DNA of 64,000 bases from Paraburkholderia susongensis (GCF_900177725.1 NZ_FXAT01000004.1:496001-560000); one strand, 5' to 3'; shown: positions 26,420 through 35,773, counted from the first letter of the stretch. Numbers and translations are program-made. The notes: generated by a model from the sequence alone, not told the origin.

Positions 26420-27022
26420 TCAGCCGGCAGCGCGTTTCAATTTGCTTTGGTAGGCCCGGCCTGCCGGGCTGTCCTTCCACGTCACGACTTGCCCTTCGGA
26501 AAGTCGCTGCCGGCCGTAGATGATCCACGGGTCGTCAACGGTTCCGACTACCTCATCGAGCCGAAAGCGCGACGGATAGTCCTGCGCAAGCGACGAATAG
26601 GTCAGTCCGCTTTCATACTTTCCAGCAAGCAGGCCATCGGCAACCGATGCGATCGATGTCTCTGGAATGAGTTCCAAACCGCGGGTATCGACGTAGTCAC
26701 GGGTTGCGGGCTGTAGCGCCAGCGACGTTGGACGCTCGACGTCGATGCGCGTAACGACGGCCATGTCTTTGCTGCCCGATACGAATGCATCGACGACGAA
26801 GAGTTGCTTGCGATACTTGGCAACAGTTTCTGTCGTAGACGGATGAACAGCCACCTGAAGCAGATAATCCGCGTCGCCCCTTATCACCGCCTGAGCAGCG
26901 CTATCGAAATCGAGGACAAGTTCGACGGTCGAGGCGTCTGCAAGTCCGTGGAACTCGAGGTATCGACCGGCGACGAATTCATGATTGCTGCCGCTGGGAC
27001 CAAGGGTGATAAACCGAAGCAC
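26420..27022 (-). CDS. Prephenate dehydratase-fold protein of the BacA (prephenate decarboxylase) type
   Basis: 200 residues, a single domain without ACT. The start ITLGPSGSNHE matches the LGPxGT/S opening of prephenate dehydratases. The catalytic TRF position appears to be replaced by DPW (164-166, in VDDPWIIYGR), and the PIENS region reads VAVHPST. Loss of TRF is, as I recall, a feature of BacA-type prephenate decarboxylases of bacilysin synthesis, so that subfamily is the best guess. The GTG at 27022 has GGAG nine bases upstream; an ATG at 27058, three bases after the permease stop, lacks a ribosome binding site. It is embedded between a permease and the ATPase gene of an amino acid importer, which is unusual for an enzyme of aromatic synthesis. 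Confidence 0.65.
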   Translation of the reverse strand: MLRFITLGPSGSNHEFVAGRYLEFHGLADASTVELVLDFDSAAQAVIRGDADYLLQVAVHPSTTETVAKYRKQLFVVDAFVSGSKDMAVVTRIDVERPTSLALQPATRDYVDTRGLELIPETSIASVADGLLAGKYESGLTYSSLAQDYPSRFRLDEVVGTVDDPWIIYGRQRLSEGQVVTWKDSPAGRAYQSKLKRAAG

Positions 27023-27061
27023 TGTTGAATTCTCCAAAGATGTTGTTGCGGGCCGCATCCG

Positions 27062-27835
27062 TCAATGCGAAGCGGCCTGTGCATCGCTCGAATTTTGCGA
27101 TTGAAGCGTCACGGAACTGCTCCGCTTCTCGCGTCTCGAAGTCGAATCAGGCTTACCGGTCTTGCGCCCGACGAGAAGTTCGAGGTACCTGAAAAGTTGA
27201 GCGAGCACAAACGTCATTGCCAGATAGACGAGACCAGCACCGACGAAAATCTCATAAGGCGCATAGGTTTCGCTAACAAGCAGTTTCGAGGTGCCAGTCA
27301 ACTCCATGATGGTGACGGTAGAAGCCAGAGACGTTGCCTTGAGGTTCAGGATCGTCTCATTCGCATACGCGGGCAGTGCGATGCGCACCGCGATAGGCGC
27401 CTTGATTTTCGTGAGAATCGACGTGCGGCTCAGACCGAGCGCTTCAGCGGCTTCGACGATACCTTTGGGGACCGCACTCAAGGCTCCCATGAGAATCCGG
27501 GCTGTGTACGCACCGGAATTCATACCGAGCGCGATGACCGCGCACATAAACGGGTCACGCAACACCGGCCAAAGCATCGAATGCCGAATAAAAGTAAATT
27601 GCCCGAATCCGTAATACAGGAAGAACAGTTGTACCAGCGCCGGTGTCCCGCGGAAAGCGCCAATATAGAATTTGACGCAACCACTGAGAATCTTCGAGTC
27701 GCCAAGGCCGAGCAAAGCAACGGGAACTCCGATACCTATACCCGCTGCGACGATAGCCGCAAACAGTTCGAGGGTGACAGGCAGCGAAGAAAGTAGCTTG
27801 GGGAGACTCGAAAAGAGTAATGAAAAGTCAAACAT
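27062..27835 (-). CDS. Polar amino acid ABC transporter permease
   Basis: 257 residues with about five hydrophobic helices and the EAA loop EAAEALGLSRTSILTKIKAP that docks on the ATPase. GAFRGTPALVQLFFLYYG is the typical HisM/GlnP-type segment. A Ser/Arg-rich hydrophilic tail of about 35 residues follows the last helix. It starts three bases after the stop of the other permease, so the pair forms the heteromeric channel of the importer. Confidence 0.92.
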   Translation of the reverse strand: MFDFSLLFSSLPKLLSSLPVTLELFAAIVAAGIGIGVPVALLGLGDSKILSGCVKFYIGAFRGTPALVQLFFLYYGFGQFTFIRHSMLWPVLRDPFMCAVIALGMNSGAYTARILMGALSAVPKGIVEAAEALGLSRTSILTKIKAPIAVRIALPAYANETILNLKATSLASTVTIMELTGTSKLLVSETYAPYEIFVGAGLVYLAMTFVLAQLFRYLELLVGRKTGKPDSTSRREKRSSSVTLQSQNSSDAQAASH

Positions 27836-27838
27836 GTC

Positions 27839-28516
27839 TCACCTTGCCAAGGTTGTAGCAGTCTTTCGCCGTGCCACGCCGAAAGCGTTTGTCATTGCAT
27901 AGCTGAGCACGAAATACAGGATGCCGGCCACGAGATAGAAGAAGAATGGACGGTTGGTCCCTTCAACAGCGAAGCCGGTGCGACGCATCAGGTCCTCCAG
28001 CCCAACGAGCGACACGAGCGCTGTCTCTTTCAGGAGAACCGTCAACTGGTTCCCGAATGCTGGAATCGCGAGCCTCCACGCCTGGGGCGCGACCACGTGA
28101 ACGAAAACGCCGGAAGCTGACAAACCAAGAGCGGATGCAGCTTCGGTCTGACCTCGCGGGACTTCGAGGATTGCGCCACGGAAGATTTCCGTCGCATATG
28201 CACCAAAGACGAGCCCGAGCGACACAGCGCCCGCAGTGAACGCGTTGATTTCGATGGAGTGGCCCAGCAAATGCGAGAGCGTGGCGCTGCCGCCGTAGTA
28301 CACGAGAAAGATCACCAGCAGGTCCGGTACACCTCGAATCGTCGTCGTGTAGGTTCCGGCGATGCGCCGCAGAACGGCTGACGGGGACAACTTGGCGGCC
28401 GCCATGAACACGCCGATGACCGAGCCAATCGCCGTGGCCGCCAATGCCACCAGCAGCGTGGTCGCAGCGCCCAGCAGAATCAGCGCGCCATATCCATTCA
28501 GAGTGAGACTAGACAT
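27839..28516 (-). CDS. Polar amino acid ABC transporter permease
   Basis: 225 residues. It has the conserved TIRGVPDLLVIFLVYYGG segment and the EAA loop TEAASALGLSASGVFVHVVAPQ, as in HisQ-type subunits. It is the second gene of the operon, 12 bases after the binding protein gene, and is the partner of the 27062-27835 permease in the inner membrane. Confidence 0.92.
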   Translation of the reverse strand: MSSLTLNGYGALILLGAATTLLVALAATAIGSVIGVFMAAAKLSPSAVLRRIAGTYTTTIRGVPDLLVIFLVYYGGSATLSHLLGHSIEINAFTAGAVSLGLVFGAYATEIFRGAILEVPRGQTEAASALGLSASGVFVHVVAPQAWRLAIPAFGNQLTVLLKETALVSLVGLEDLMRRTGFAVEGTNRPFFFYLVAGILYFVLSYAMTNAFGVARRKTATTLAR

Positions 28517-28528
28517 GCGGGCACCCTT

Positions 28529-29326
28529 TTACATCAGCGGGAAAGGGAAGTACTTCTTACGAATTTGCTCATAAGTACCGTTCTTCATGATGGCGTCGAG
28601 GGCGGTATTGAGGCGGTTGCACAAGTCGGTATCGTCGAGACGAACCGCGATCGCATTGCCGTCTCCGAGGACGCCGCCTTTGAATTCCGGACCGACGAAC
28701 GTGTAATCCTTGGACTCCGGGCGCTTGAAGAAACCCGAATAGAAGGTCGCCTTATTGCCGATGATTGCGTCCACCCGTCCTGCAACGAGGTCGAGTTCCG
28801 GCTGTCGCGTGTCGTCGTAGAGAACAAGCGTCGCGGTCTTGTCATAGCCGTTAGCCGTCAGCCATTGATGCTGCGAGGAACCGCGCTGGACACCAATGCG
28901 CTTGCCTTTCAGACCGGCGGGTGTCACATCCTTGATGCCACTGTCCTTGGCGACGATAAAGCTTGAGGTGGTCTCTTTATATTTGTTCGTGAAAAGCACC
29001 TGTTTGCGGCGCGCCGGTGTCGTCGACATCGAGGCCACGATGGCGTCATACCGGTTGGCCTGCAGGCCCGGAATGATGCCGTCCCACGCCTGGGCAACGA
29101 TCTGACATTTCATCTTCATCTGTGCACAAAGCGCGTTTGCGATGTCCACATCGAAGCCTTGCAGGTTTCCGCTTGCGTCCTTGAAGCTCCACGGCGGGTA
29201 GGTGCCTTCAGTTGCGACGCGCAGCGTGTCACTGGCAGACAAGGCCGGCGCGGACGCAAGGACCGCCGCCACGGCAAGGCCACACCCGAGCATCGCCCGG
29301 AGACGTTTGAAGAGACGGAATGACAT
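28529..29326 (-). CDS. Amino acid ABC transporter substrate-binding protein
   Basis: 265 residues. A signal peptide with basic MSFRLFKRLR and a hydrophobic core ends near ALSASDTL. The mature part is a cluster 3 binding protein (HisJ/ArgT/GlnH family): LRVATEGTYPPWSFKDASG, GFDVDIANALCAQM, WDGIIPGLQANRYDAIVASM and KGKRIGVQRGSSQ. The two-Cys spacing (CAQMKMKC) resembles the disulphide of lysine/arginine/ornithine-binding proteins. It is the first gene of the importer operon, about 62 bases after the predicted start of transcription from the shared 35-bp element at 29392-29426. The true ligand is unknown. Confidence 0.93.
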   Translation of the reverse strand: MSFRLFKRLRAMLGCGLAVAAVLASAPALSASDTLRVATEGTYPPWSFKDASGNLQGFDVDIANALCAQMKMKCQIVAQAWDGIIPGLQANRYDAIVASMSTTPARRKQVLFTNKYKETTSSFIVAKDSGIKDVTPAGLKGKRIGVQRGSSQHQWLTANGYDKTATLVLYDDTRQPELDLVAGRVDAIIGNKATFYSGFFKRPESKDYTFVGPEFKGGVLGDGNAIAVRLDDTDLCNRLNTALDAIMKNGTYEQIRKKYFPFPLM

Positions 29327-29391
29327 GGTCTGTGCTCTCTCGTAGTTACAGCGCGGATCATCCGCGGCTTGAGAGAAAAGGTAGCCAGCCG

Positions 29392-29426
29392 TTAATTTAA
29401 TGTCAATATTTTAATGTCATGCAAAT
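29392..29426 (-). promoter_or_regulatory. Shared promoter/operator element, copy 2 (upstream of the importer operon)
   Basis: Read on the minus strand: ATTTGCAT, four variable bases, TTAAAATATT, then nCATnnAATTAA; 27 of 35 positions are the same as at 24299-24333. -35-like TTGCAT and -10-like TTAAAT have an 18-base spacing, as in copy 1. The AT-rich block stands out sharply from the surrounding sequence. Confidence 0.6.
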
Positions 29427-29621
29427 AGACGGATGCGGGTAAACATTGACCCGATCCGCTCAGATAGCCAGCGAGAGGGCCGATAACCTCGATGCATCGC
29501 CAGGATGACCCAAACGCATTTTTATTATTTAGGTGTAAACCCGTATCATTTGCCGCACCCCCGCGCGCTAACCGGCCTCACATTCGCACGCGCTTCACGA
29601 ATTCATGAGCACACTGTCCGG

Positions 29622-31718
29622 ATGATGAACCGCAGCAAATCCCATTCGAGCTCGTCACGCTGGTCGACCTGGCTGCACTCGATCGTCACCGCGATCTACC
29701 GCAAGCGGCCGGTCTGGATGGTGTCGTTCGCGGCGAGCGAGGCAAGTCTCTCCGAAGGATTGAGGGCGGCCTGCGCCTCGACGGCGATGCTCGCGCTCGG
29801 CAACGTGCTGCACGATCCGGTGTTTGCGTGGGCCGCGATCGGCGCGTTCTGGACCTGCCTTGCCGATGCGGCCGGCTCGAACCGCGCGCGCCTCGCCTCA
29901 ATGATGGGCTTCGCGCTGCTCTCCACGCTGTGCGGCGGCATCACCGCTTTCGCGTCCGGCGCGGGGACCGCGTTCGCCGCGTTCGCGGTGCTCGCGTTCA
30001 CGACGCTCGGCGCGTTCGGCCGCATCTGGGGCGCGGCCACGTCGCAGGTGACGATCCTCGCGGCGACCGCGTGTGTCGTGATGGTCGACCGGCCGATGCA
30101 CGACGCGCGCGCCGGTCTCGCGTTTCTCGGCGTCTACCTCGCCGGCTGCCTGTTTGCGGTCGTGCTGAGTCTGACGGTGTGGCGTATTCATCCGTTCGGC
30201 GCGAGCCGCGCATCGCTGCGCGCGGTGTATCTGCGGCTCGCCGATGTCGCGTTCGATAGCGCGCGCCTCGTTGGCCGCCGCGCCGCGCCGCGCGAATGGG
30301 CCACGCACGCCGCGCAGTTTCGCGCCGATGCGCGCGCCGCGCTCGAACGTTCGCGCGATGCGCTCGCGAAAGTGCCCGTATCGAGAGCGGGCGGCGCCGC
30401 AACCTACGACACGCTGCTCGGCTTGCTGGCCGACGGCGAGGCTTTGTTCGCGTATCTGATCGCGGTGTCGGGCGCAAGTGAGAAAGTCTCCGGCGATCCG
30501 CGCCGCACGCAACGCGCTGAGCGGCTGCTGAATGCGCTTGGCAAGGTGTTACGCGATATCGGCGTGGCGAGCGGCGATGCGCGCTGGGAACGTCTCGCGG
30601 ATCAGCAACGGCGCTTGCGGCGTTTCGCAAGCCGGCTCGAAAGCGCGTTGCTCGAACCGGTGAAGCTGCAATCCGGTTTCGAACTCGTCGATTTCGCGCC
30701 GCGCGAGGCGCATGCCGAGCGGTGGAGCGAGTGCGTTGCGCGTTATGCCGCGCGCGTGTGGTCGACGCTGAAGGCGAACCTCTCGTGGCAGTCGGTCGGC
30801 TTGCGTCACGCGGCGCGCGTCGGCGTGACGACCACGGCGGGCTTTCTCGTGATCCGCGCGCTCGGTCTGCCGTTCGGCTACTGGGCGACGATGGCGACGC
30901 TGCTGATCCTGCAACCGTCGATCGCCGCGACGTGGCCGCGCAGTGTCGAGCGCGTGGCGGGCAGCATCGTCGGCGGGGTGCTGGCGGCGGCAATCGGCTA
31001 TGCAATTCATTCGCCGCTCGGCATTTCGCTCGCGGTGTTTCCGCTCGTGATGGCGACGATGGCACTGCGGCCCGTCAGCTACAGCCTGTTCGTGCTGTTT
31101 CTCACGCCGACCTTCGTGCTCGTCGCCGACTTCGCGACGCCGGGCGCCAACGAGTTCGCGTTCGCGCTCACACGGCTCGGCAACAATGTGCTCGGCTGCG
31201 TGCTCGCGCTGTTCGCGACGTTCTGTCTATGGCCGACGCGCGAAAAGCTCGACGTGCGTGTCTATCTCGGCGACGCGGTGCGTGCCAATCTCGCGTATCT
31301 GCGCGCGGCGCTCGAAACGCCGTCGCGCAACGACAAGGACATGGAACGTCTGCGCCGCGCCGCGGGTTTGTGCAGCAACAACGCGGAAGAAGCGATTGGC
31401 CGCGTGCGCCTCGAAAAGCTCGAAGACTCGTTGGCCGACACCGTGACGCTGACCGTGCTGAGCCTGCTGCGCAGAATGGCGGGCACCGCGACGCAGTTGC
31501 GCCTGAGCGCGAACCGGCGCGACATGCACACGGAACTCGGCGAATGGGTTGCGGCGATGAGCGCGGCAATCGAGGCGGCGTTGAACCGCACGTTGCGGCC
31601 GGTGCGGCACGAACTGCCCGCGCGCGAGCGGCTGACCTCGCTCGAAGCGGATGCGGTCGGTGAGCTGGCGCGCGTGCATCGCCTGTTGACGGAGAGGATG
31701 CGGGAGGCGCGGGGGTAA
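29622..31718 (+). CDS. FUSC-family membrane protein (aromatic acid exporter-like)
   Basis: About 698 residues. Two sets of hydrophobic helices (about 55-180 and 390-530) alternate with soluble helical regions, the layout of the FUSC family (fusaric acid resistance, AaeB, YccS). The second membrane block contains LPFGYWATMATLLILQPSIAATWPRSVERVAGSIVGG, covering the characteristic fusaric-acid-resistance-like signature. Members are inner-membrane pumps for aromatic carboxylic acids, usually with a partner membrane-fusion protein, which is absent here. The start is uncertain: ATG at 29622 or 29625 (weak ribosome binding site), or an earlier in-frame ATG at 29505. Confidence 0.88.
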   Translation: MMNRSKSHSSSSRWSTWLHSIVTAIYRKRPVWMVSFAASEASLSEGLRAACASTAMLALGNVLHDPVFAWAAIGAFWTCLADAAGSNRARLASMMGFALLSTLCGGITAFASGAGTAFAAFAVLAFTTLGAFGRIWGAATSQVTILAATACVVMVDRPMHDARAGLAFLGVYLAGCLFAVVLSLTVWRIHPFGASRASLRAVYLRLADVAFDSARLVGRRAAPREWATHAAQFRADARAALERSRDALAKVPVSRAGGAATYDTLLGLLADGEALFAYLIAVSGASEKVSGDPRRTQRAERLLNALGKVLRDIGVASGDARWERLADQQRRLRRFASRLESALLEPVKLQSGFELVDFAPREAHAERWSECVARYAARVWSTLKANLSWQSVGLRHAARVGVTTTAGFLVIRALGLPFGYWATMATLLILQPSIAATWPRSVERVAGSIVGGVLAAAIGYAIHSPLGISLAVFPLVMATMALRPVSYSLFVLFLTPTFVLVADFATPGANEFAFALTRLGNNVLGCVLALFATFCLWPTREKLDVRVYLGDAVRANLAYLRAALETPSRNDKDMERLRRAAGLCSNNAEEAIGRVRLEKLEDSLADTVTLTVLSLLRRMAGTATQLRLSANRRDMHTELGEWVAAMSAAIEAALNRTLRPVRHELPARERLTSLEADAVGELARVHRLLTERMREARG

Positions 31719-31776
31719 AGAGACGCAGTGCGCTGCTGATGTGCGCTGATGTGCGGAAGCACGGAATTTCCGCGCC

Positions 31777-32091
31777 TCAGGCGGCCTCGCCGTCATCTCC
31801 CGTTTCGGCCTCGGCGGCCGGCGCCGGCATCACCGACTCCAGCGTGCGCAACCCCGCCGCCAGCGCGCGCTTTTCCGCGGGCGCGAGCCGCTTGACCCAA
31901 TATTCGGCGCTCGAAGCGCTCGAGCGATCCGCGAGTTCGAACGACGCCAGCACCCGCACCGGCTTGCGCGAGCGCGTATAACGCGCGCCCACGCCGCTCA
32001 CGTGTTTGTCGAAGCGCGCGGCGACGTCGGTTGCGATGCCGGTGTAGACGCTGCCGTCCGAGCATTCGAGCAGATAGAGAAACCACGTCAT
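31777..32091 (-). CDS. GIY-YIG nuclease-domain protein
   Basis: 104 residues. The N-terminal WFLYLLECSDGSVYTGIATD contains the GIY-YIG pattern (here Y-L-L...Y-T-G) and ARFDKH supplies the following conserved Arg and His. It is of the short UPF0213/YhbQ type, a predicted single-domain endonuclease of unknown role; YhbQ-like proteins have been linked to DNA damage. The last 25 residues are acidic and variable. It follows the FemAB-like gene by 10 bases on the same strand. Confidence 0.85.
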   Translation of the reverse strand: MTWFLYLLECSDGSVYTGIATDVAARFDKHVSGVGARYTRSRKPVRVLASFELADRSSASSAEYWVKRLAPAEKRALAAGLRTLESVMPAPAAEAETGDDGEAA

Positions 32092-32101
32092 AAACGCGCC
32101 G

Positions 32102-33271
32102 TCAGCCTTTGAACGGATTGTGTTCGCGCAGCTCGTCCACGTAAGCGTGGATGCTGTTCTTTTCGTTGTCGAGGAAATGGCCGACCGCATCCGCAAACGC
32201 TGGATGCGCGAGCCAGTGCGCCGAGCGCGTGACCGTCGGCAGAAAACCGCGCGCCATCTTGTGCTCGCCCTGGGCGCCGCCTTCGAACGCGCCGAGCTTT
32301 TCCTCGATGCAGAATTCGAGCGGCTGGTAGTACGCGGTTTCGAAGTGCAGGCACGGCACGTGTTCGAGCGCGCCCCAGTATCGGCCATACAGCGTGCCGC
32401 CGGTTTGCGCGTCGCGCTGATAGATGACGAGCGAACTCGCGATCGGCTTGCCTTCGTATTCGGCTATCACGAGCAGCAGGTTCTCCGGCATCGACGCCCC
32501 GATCGTGCGGAAGAAATCGAGGTTCAGATACGGACTCGAAAAATGCTCGCGATAGGTTTGCCGGTAGCACTTGCTGAAGAAGCGCCAGTCGGCGTCCTGA
32601 ATGTCTTCGCCGCGAATGCGCCGCAGCGTCACGCCCGCGTCGCGCACCTTGCGGCGCTCGGCGCGGATGTTTTTGCGCTTCTTCTGTTCGAGCGTCGAGA
32701 GGAAGTCGTCGAAGTCGCGATAGCCGTCGTTGAGCCAGTGAAACTGCACGCCTTCGCGCTGCATCATGCCGAGGCCTTCGAGCGCATCGGCTTCGGTTTG
32801 CGTCGGAAACAGCACGTGCAGCGACGACACCTCGGCCTGCTCGGCGAACGCCATCAGCGTGGCGGCGAGATGACGCAACGCGTGAGCGTTGGCCGACAGC
32901 AGACGGTTGCCCTGCACCGGCGTGAACGGGACCGCGCACAGCAGCTTCGGGTAATACGGCAGACCGTTGCGTTTATATGCGTCGGCCCAGGCCCAGTCGA
33001 ACACGTACTCTCCGTACGAGTGGCCCTTCAGATAGACCGGCGCGGCCGCCGCGAGCTGACCCGTGCGCGTGTCGGTGAGCGTGACGAATTGCGGTGCCCA
33101 ACCGGTGTCGGGGACCGCGCATTGTGTCGCGGACAGCGCGCTCAAAAACTCGTGCCGCAGAAACGGCGTGGGCTGCTGCTGTTGCGCGAGAAGAGCATTC
33201 CACTCGGCGGCGTCCACCTCGGAGGGCGACGCCAGAATGCCCGTGCGATAATCGATGCGTTGCTGGTTCAA
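32102..33271 (-). CDS. GNAT/FemAB-like protein (DUF482)
   Basis: 389 residues of the DUF482 family, peptidoglycan-type FemAB-like acyltransferases in the GNAT fold. Landmarks are TPFLRHEFLSALSAT near the start, YGEYVFDWAWADAYKRNGLPYYPKLLCAVPFTPVQG, KKRKNIRAERRKV, and LYGRYWG near the C-terminus. The family occurs widely in proteobacteria; the substrate is not established and annotation as an N-acetyltransferase is by fold. It is the first gene of a two-gene unit with the GIY-YIG gene and faces away from nadE. Confidence 0.85.
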   Translation of the reverse strand: MNQQRIDYRTGILASPSEVDAAEWNALLAQQQQPTPFLRHEFLSALSATQCAVPDTGWAPQFVTLTDTRTGQLAAAAPVYLKGHSYGEYVFDWAWADAYKRNGLPYYPKLLCAVPFTPVQGNRLLSANAHALRHLAATLMAFAEQAEVSSLHVLFPTQTEADALEGLGMMQREGVQFHWLNDGYRDFDDFLSTLEQKKRKNIRAERRKVRDAGVTLRRIRGEDIQDADWRFFSKCYRQTYREHFSSPYLNLDFFRTIGASMPENLLLVIAEYEGKPIASSLVIYQRDAQTGGTLYGRYWGALEHVPCLHFETAYYQPLEFCIEEKLGAFEGGAQGEHKMARGFLPTVTRSAHWLAHPAFADAVGHFLDNEKNSIHAYVDELREHNPFKG

Positions 33272-33412
33272 TCTGCGTGACTGTTTGCAATGAACGGCGC
33301 GGTGGCGTGAAGATGGCCGAGCCGCTTCGTTCGTTTATCCGGTTTGTCCAATCCGTCGAGCCATTGAGCCGCGGTACCCGCGAGCCGTTATGGCTTGCCT
33401 GTCGATCCTGCC

Positions 33413-35125
33413 ATGAAGACCCGAATCGCTCTTGCCCAAATCAATGTCACCGTCGGCGACTTCGCCGGCAACGTCGCGAAGATCGTCGCCGCCGCGCGCG
33501 CCGCGCACAACGACGGTGCGAAGCTGCTGGTCGCGCCTGAACTCGCGCTCTCGGGTTATCCGCCCGAAGACCTGCTGCTGCGTCCTGCGTTCTATACCGC
33601 GAGCGCCGCGGCGCTGGCCGATCTCGCCGCGCAACTGAAGCCGTTCGCGGGGCTCCATGTGATCGTCGGCCATCCGTTGCGGGATCGTGCTCACAGCCCG
33701 GTGCACAGCGTAGCGCACGGCCATGGTAATGCAAACGCGCCGATCGAGCGCGGCGTGCCGCCGGTCGATACGTTCAACGCGGCCTCGCTGATCGTCGACG
33801 GCGAAGTGAAGGGCACCTATCGCAAGCAGGATCTGCCCAATACCGAGGTGTTCGACGAGAAGCGCTACTTCGCATCCGACCCGCAGCCATTCGTGTTCGA
33901 ACTCGACGGCGTCAAGTACGGCGTCGTGATCTGCGAGGACGCGTGGCATGCGTCGGCCGCGCAGATGGCGAAGGCCGCCGGCGCGCAGGTGCTGCTGATT
34001 CCGAACGGCTCGCCCTATCACCTGAACAAGGAAGCGGTGCGCTTCGACATTCTGCGCGCGCGGATTCGCGAGACCGGTCTGCCGATGGTCTACGTGAACA
34101 TGGTCGGCGGCCAGGACGAACTTGTGTTCGACGGCGGTTCGTTCGTGCTCGACGCGCAGGGCGAACTCGTCGCGAAGCTCGCGCAGTTCGAAGAAGCGAC
34201 CGCGATCGTCGAATTCGAAGACGGCAAGCCGCTCTCCGCCGAGATCGCTCCGGAGCAGTCGCTCGAGGCGCAGGTGTACGCGGCGCTCGTGATGGGCGTG
34301 CGCGATTACATCGGCAAGAACGGCTTTCCGGGGGCATTGATCGGCCTGTCGGGCGGCGTCGATTCGGCGCTCGTGCTCGCAGTCGCATGCGACGCGCTCG
34401 GCGCCGACAAGGTGCGCGCGGTGATGATGCCGTCGCGCTACACGGCCGACATTTCCACCACCGACGCCGCCGACATGGCACGCCGCGTCGGCGTGCGCTA
34501 CGACGAGATCGCGATCGCGCCGATGTTCGACGCGTTTCGCGGCGCGCTCGCCGAGGAGTTCGCGGGCCGCGCCGAAGACGCGACCGAGGAGAACATCCAG
34601 GCGCGCATTCGCGGCACGCTGCTGATGGCGCTCTCGAACAAGTTCGGCTCGATCGTGCTGACCACCGGCAACAAGAGCGAGATGGCGGTCGGCTACTGCA
34701 CGCTGTACGGCGACATGGCGGGCGGCTTCGCGGTCATCAAGGATATTGCGAAGACGCTCGTGTACCGGCTGTGCCACTATCGCAACGCAGCCACCACGTT
34801 CGCCACGCGCGACGTGATTCCCGAGCGCATTCTCACGCGCGCGCCGTCGGCGGAGTTGCGCGAGAACCAGACCGACCAGGACAGCCTGCCCGAATACGAC
34901 GTGCTCGACGCGATCATGCGTATGTACATGGAGGAGGACCGCTCGCTCGCGGAAATCATCGCGGCGGGCTATGCGGCCGACGACGTGAAGCGCGTCACGC
35001 GTCTCATCAAGATCAACGAGTACAAGCGCCGTCAGGCGCCGATCGGCATTCGTGTCACGCATCGCGCGTTCGGCCGTGACTGGCGTTATCCGATCACGTC
35101 GCGCTATACCGAACCGGTGGAGTGA
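33413..35125 (+). CDS. nadE: Glutamine-dependent NAD+ synthetase
   Basis: 570 residues with two domains. The N-terminal nitrilase-like glutaminase carries the catalytic Glu43 (APELALSGYPPEDL), Lys138 (YRKQDLPN) and Cys174 (ICEDAWH). The C-terminal NAD synthetase has the ATP loop SGGVDS (313-318) and TTGNKSE. Ammonia from glutamine amidates nicotinic acid adenine dinucleotide to NAD+. Residues 93-118 form a His/Pro/Ala-rich insertion not typical of the core. The ATG at 33413 matches the family start (KTRIALAQIN); a TTG six codons earlier is less likely. It lies just upstream of the PII gene, an order seen in other betaproteobacteria. Confidence 0.96.
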   Translation: MKTRIALAQINVTVGDFAGNVAKIVAAARAAHNDGAKLLVAPELALSGYPPEDLLLRPAFYTASAAALADLAAQLKPFAGLHVIVGHPLRDRAHSPVHSVAHGHGNANAPIERGVPPVDTFNAASLIVDGEVKGTYRKQDLPNTEVFDEKRYFASDPQPFVFELDGVKYGVVICEDAWHASAAQMAKAAGAQVLLIPNGSPYHLNKEAVRFDILRARIRETGLPMVYVNMVGGQDELVFDGGSFVLDAQGELVAKLAQFEEATAIVEFEDGKPLSAEIAPEQSLEAQVYAALVMGVRDYIGKNGFPGALIGLSGGVDSALVLAVACDALGADKVRAVMMPSRYTADISTTDAADMARRVGVRYDEIAIAPMFDAFRGALAEEFAGRAEDATEENIQARIRGTLLMALSNKFGSIVLTTGNKSEMAVGYCTLYGDMAGGFAVIKDIAKTLVYRLCHYRNAATTFATRDVIPERILTRAPSAELRENQTDQDSLPEYDVLDAIMRMYMEEDRSLAEIIAAGYAADDVKRVTRLIKINEYKRRQAPIGIRVTHRAFGRDWRYPITSRYTEPVE

Positions 35126-35137
35126 GTGGCGGCGTAG

Positions 35138-35530
<393 letters not shown>

Positions 35531-35734
35531 GAGGGCGGCGCTGTCGAGCCGCGATCCGTAGTACTGCTCCTGGTACTGCCATTCCGCAGCGTTTTGCGCG
35601 CTACATTCCGCGCCGTGTCGTCGACAACCGAAGCAGACAGACGGCGACCCTTCTTTTCACCTCAAGTGGGCAAGCAGCGCACCGTCGCGGTGCGTATGGC
35701 ACGCTGAAAACGCCTGCGCGAAAAACACGCGTCC
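35531..35734. other. Intergenic region between glnB and the porin terminator
   Basis: About 200 bases with no convincing ORF, hairpin with T-tract or promoter. Transcription from glnB may run into the strong hairpin at 35744-35773. Confidence 0.45.
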
Positions 35735-35773
35735 AATAAAAAACGGTGCAATACCCTTGCGGGTATTGCACCG
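35735..35773 (-). terminator. Intrinsic terminator of the porin gene
   Basis: CGGTGCAATACCC (35744-35756) and GGGTATTGCACCG (35761-35773) form a 13-bp stem with a 4-base loop; on the minus strand it is followed by TTTTTTATT. It lies about 95 bases after the porin stop. Confidence 0.85.
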
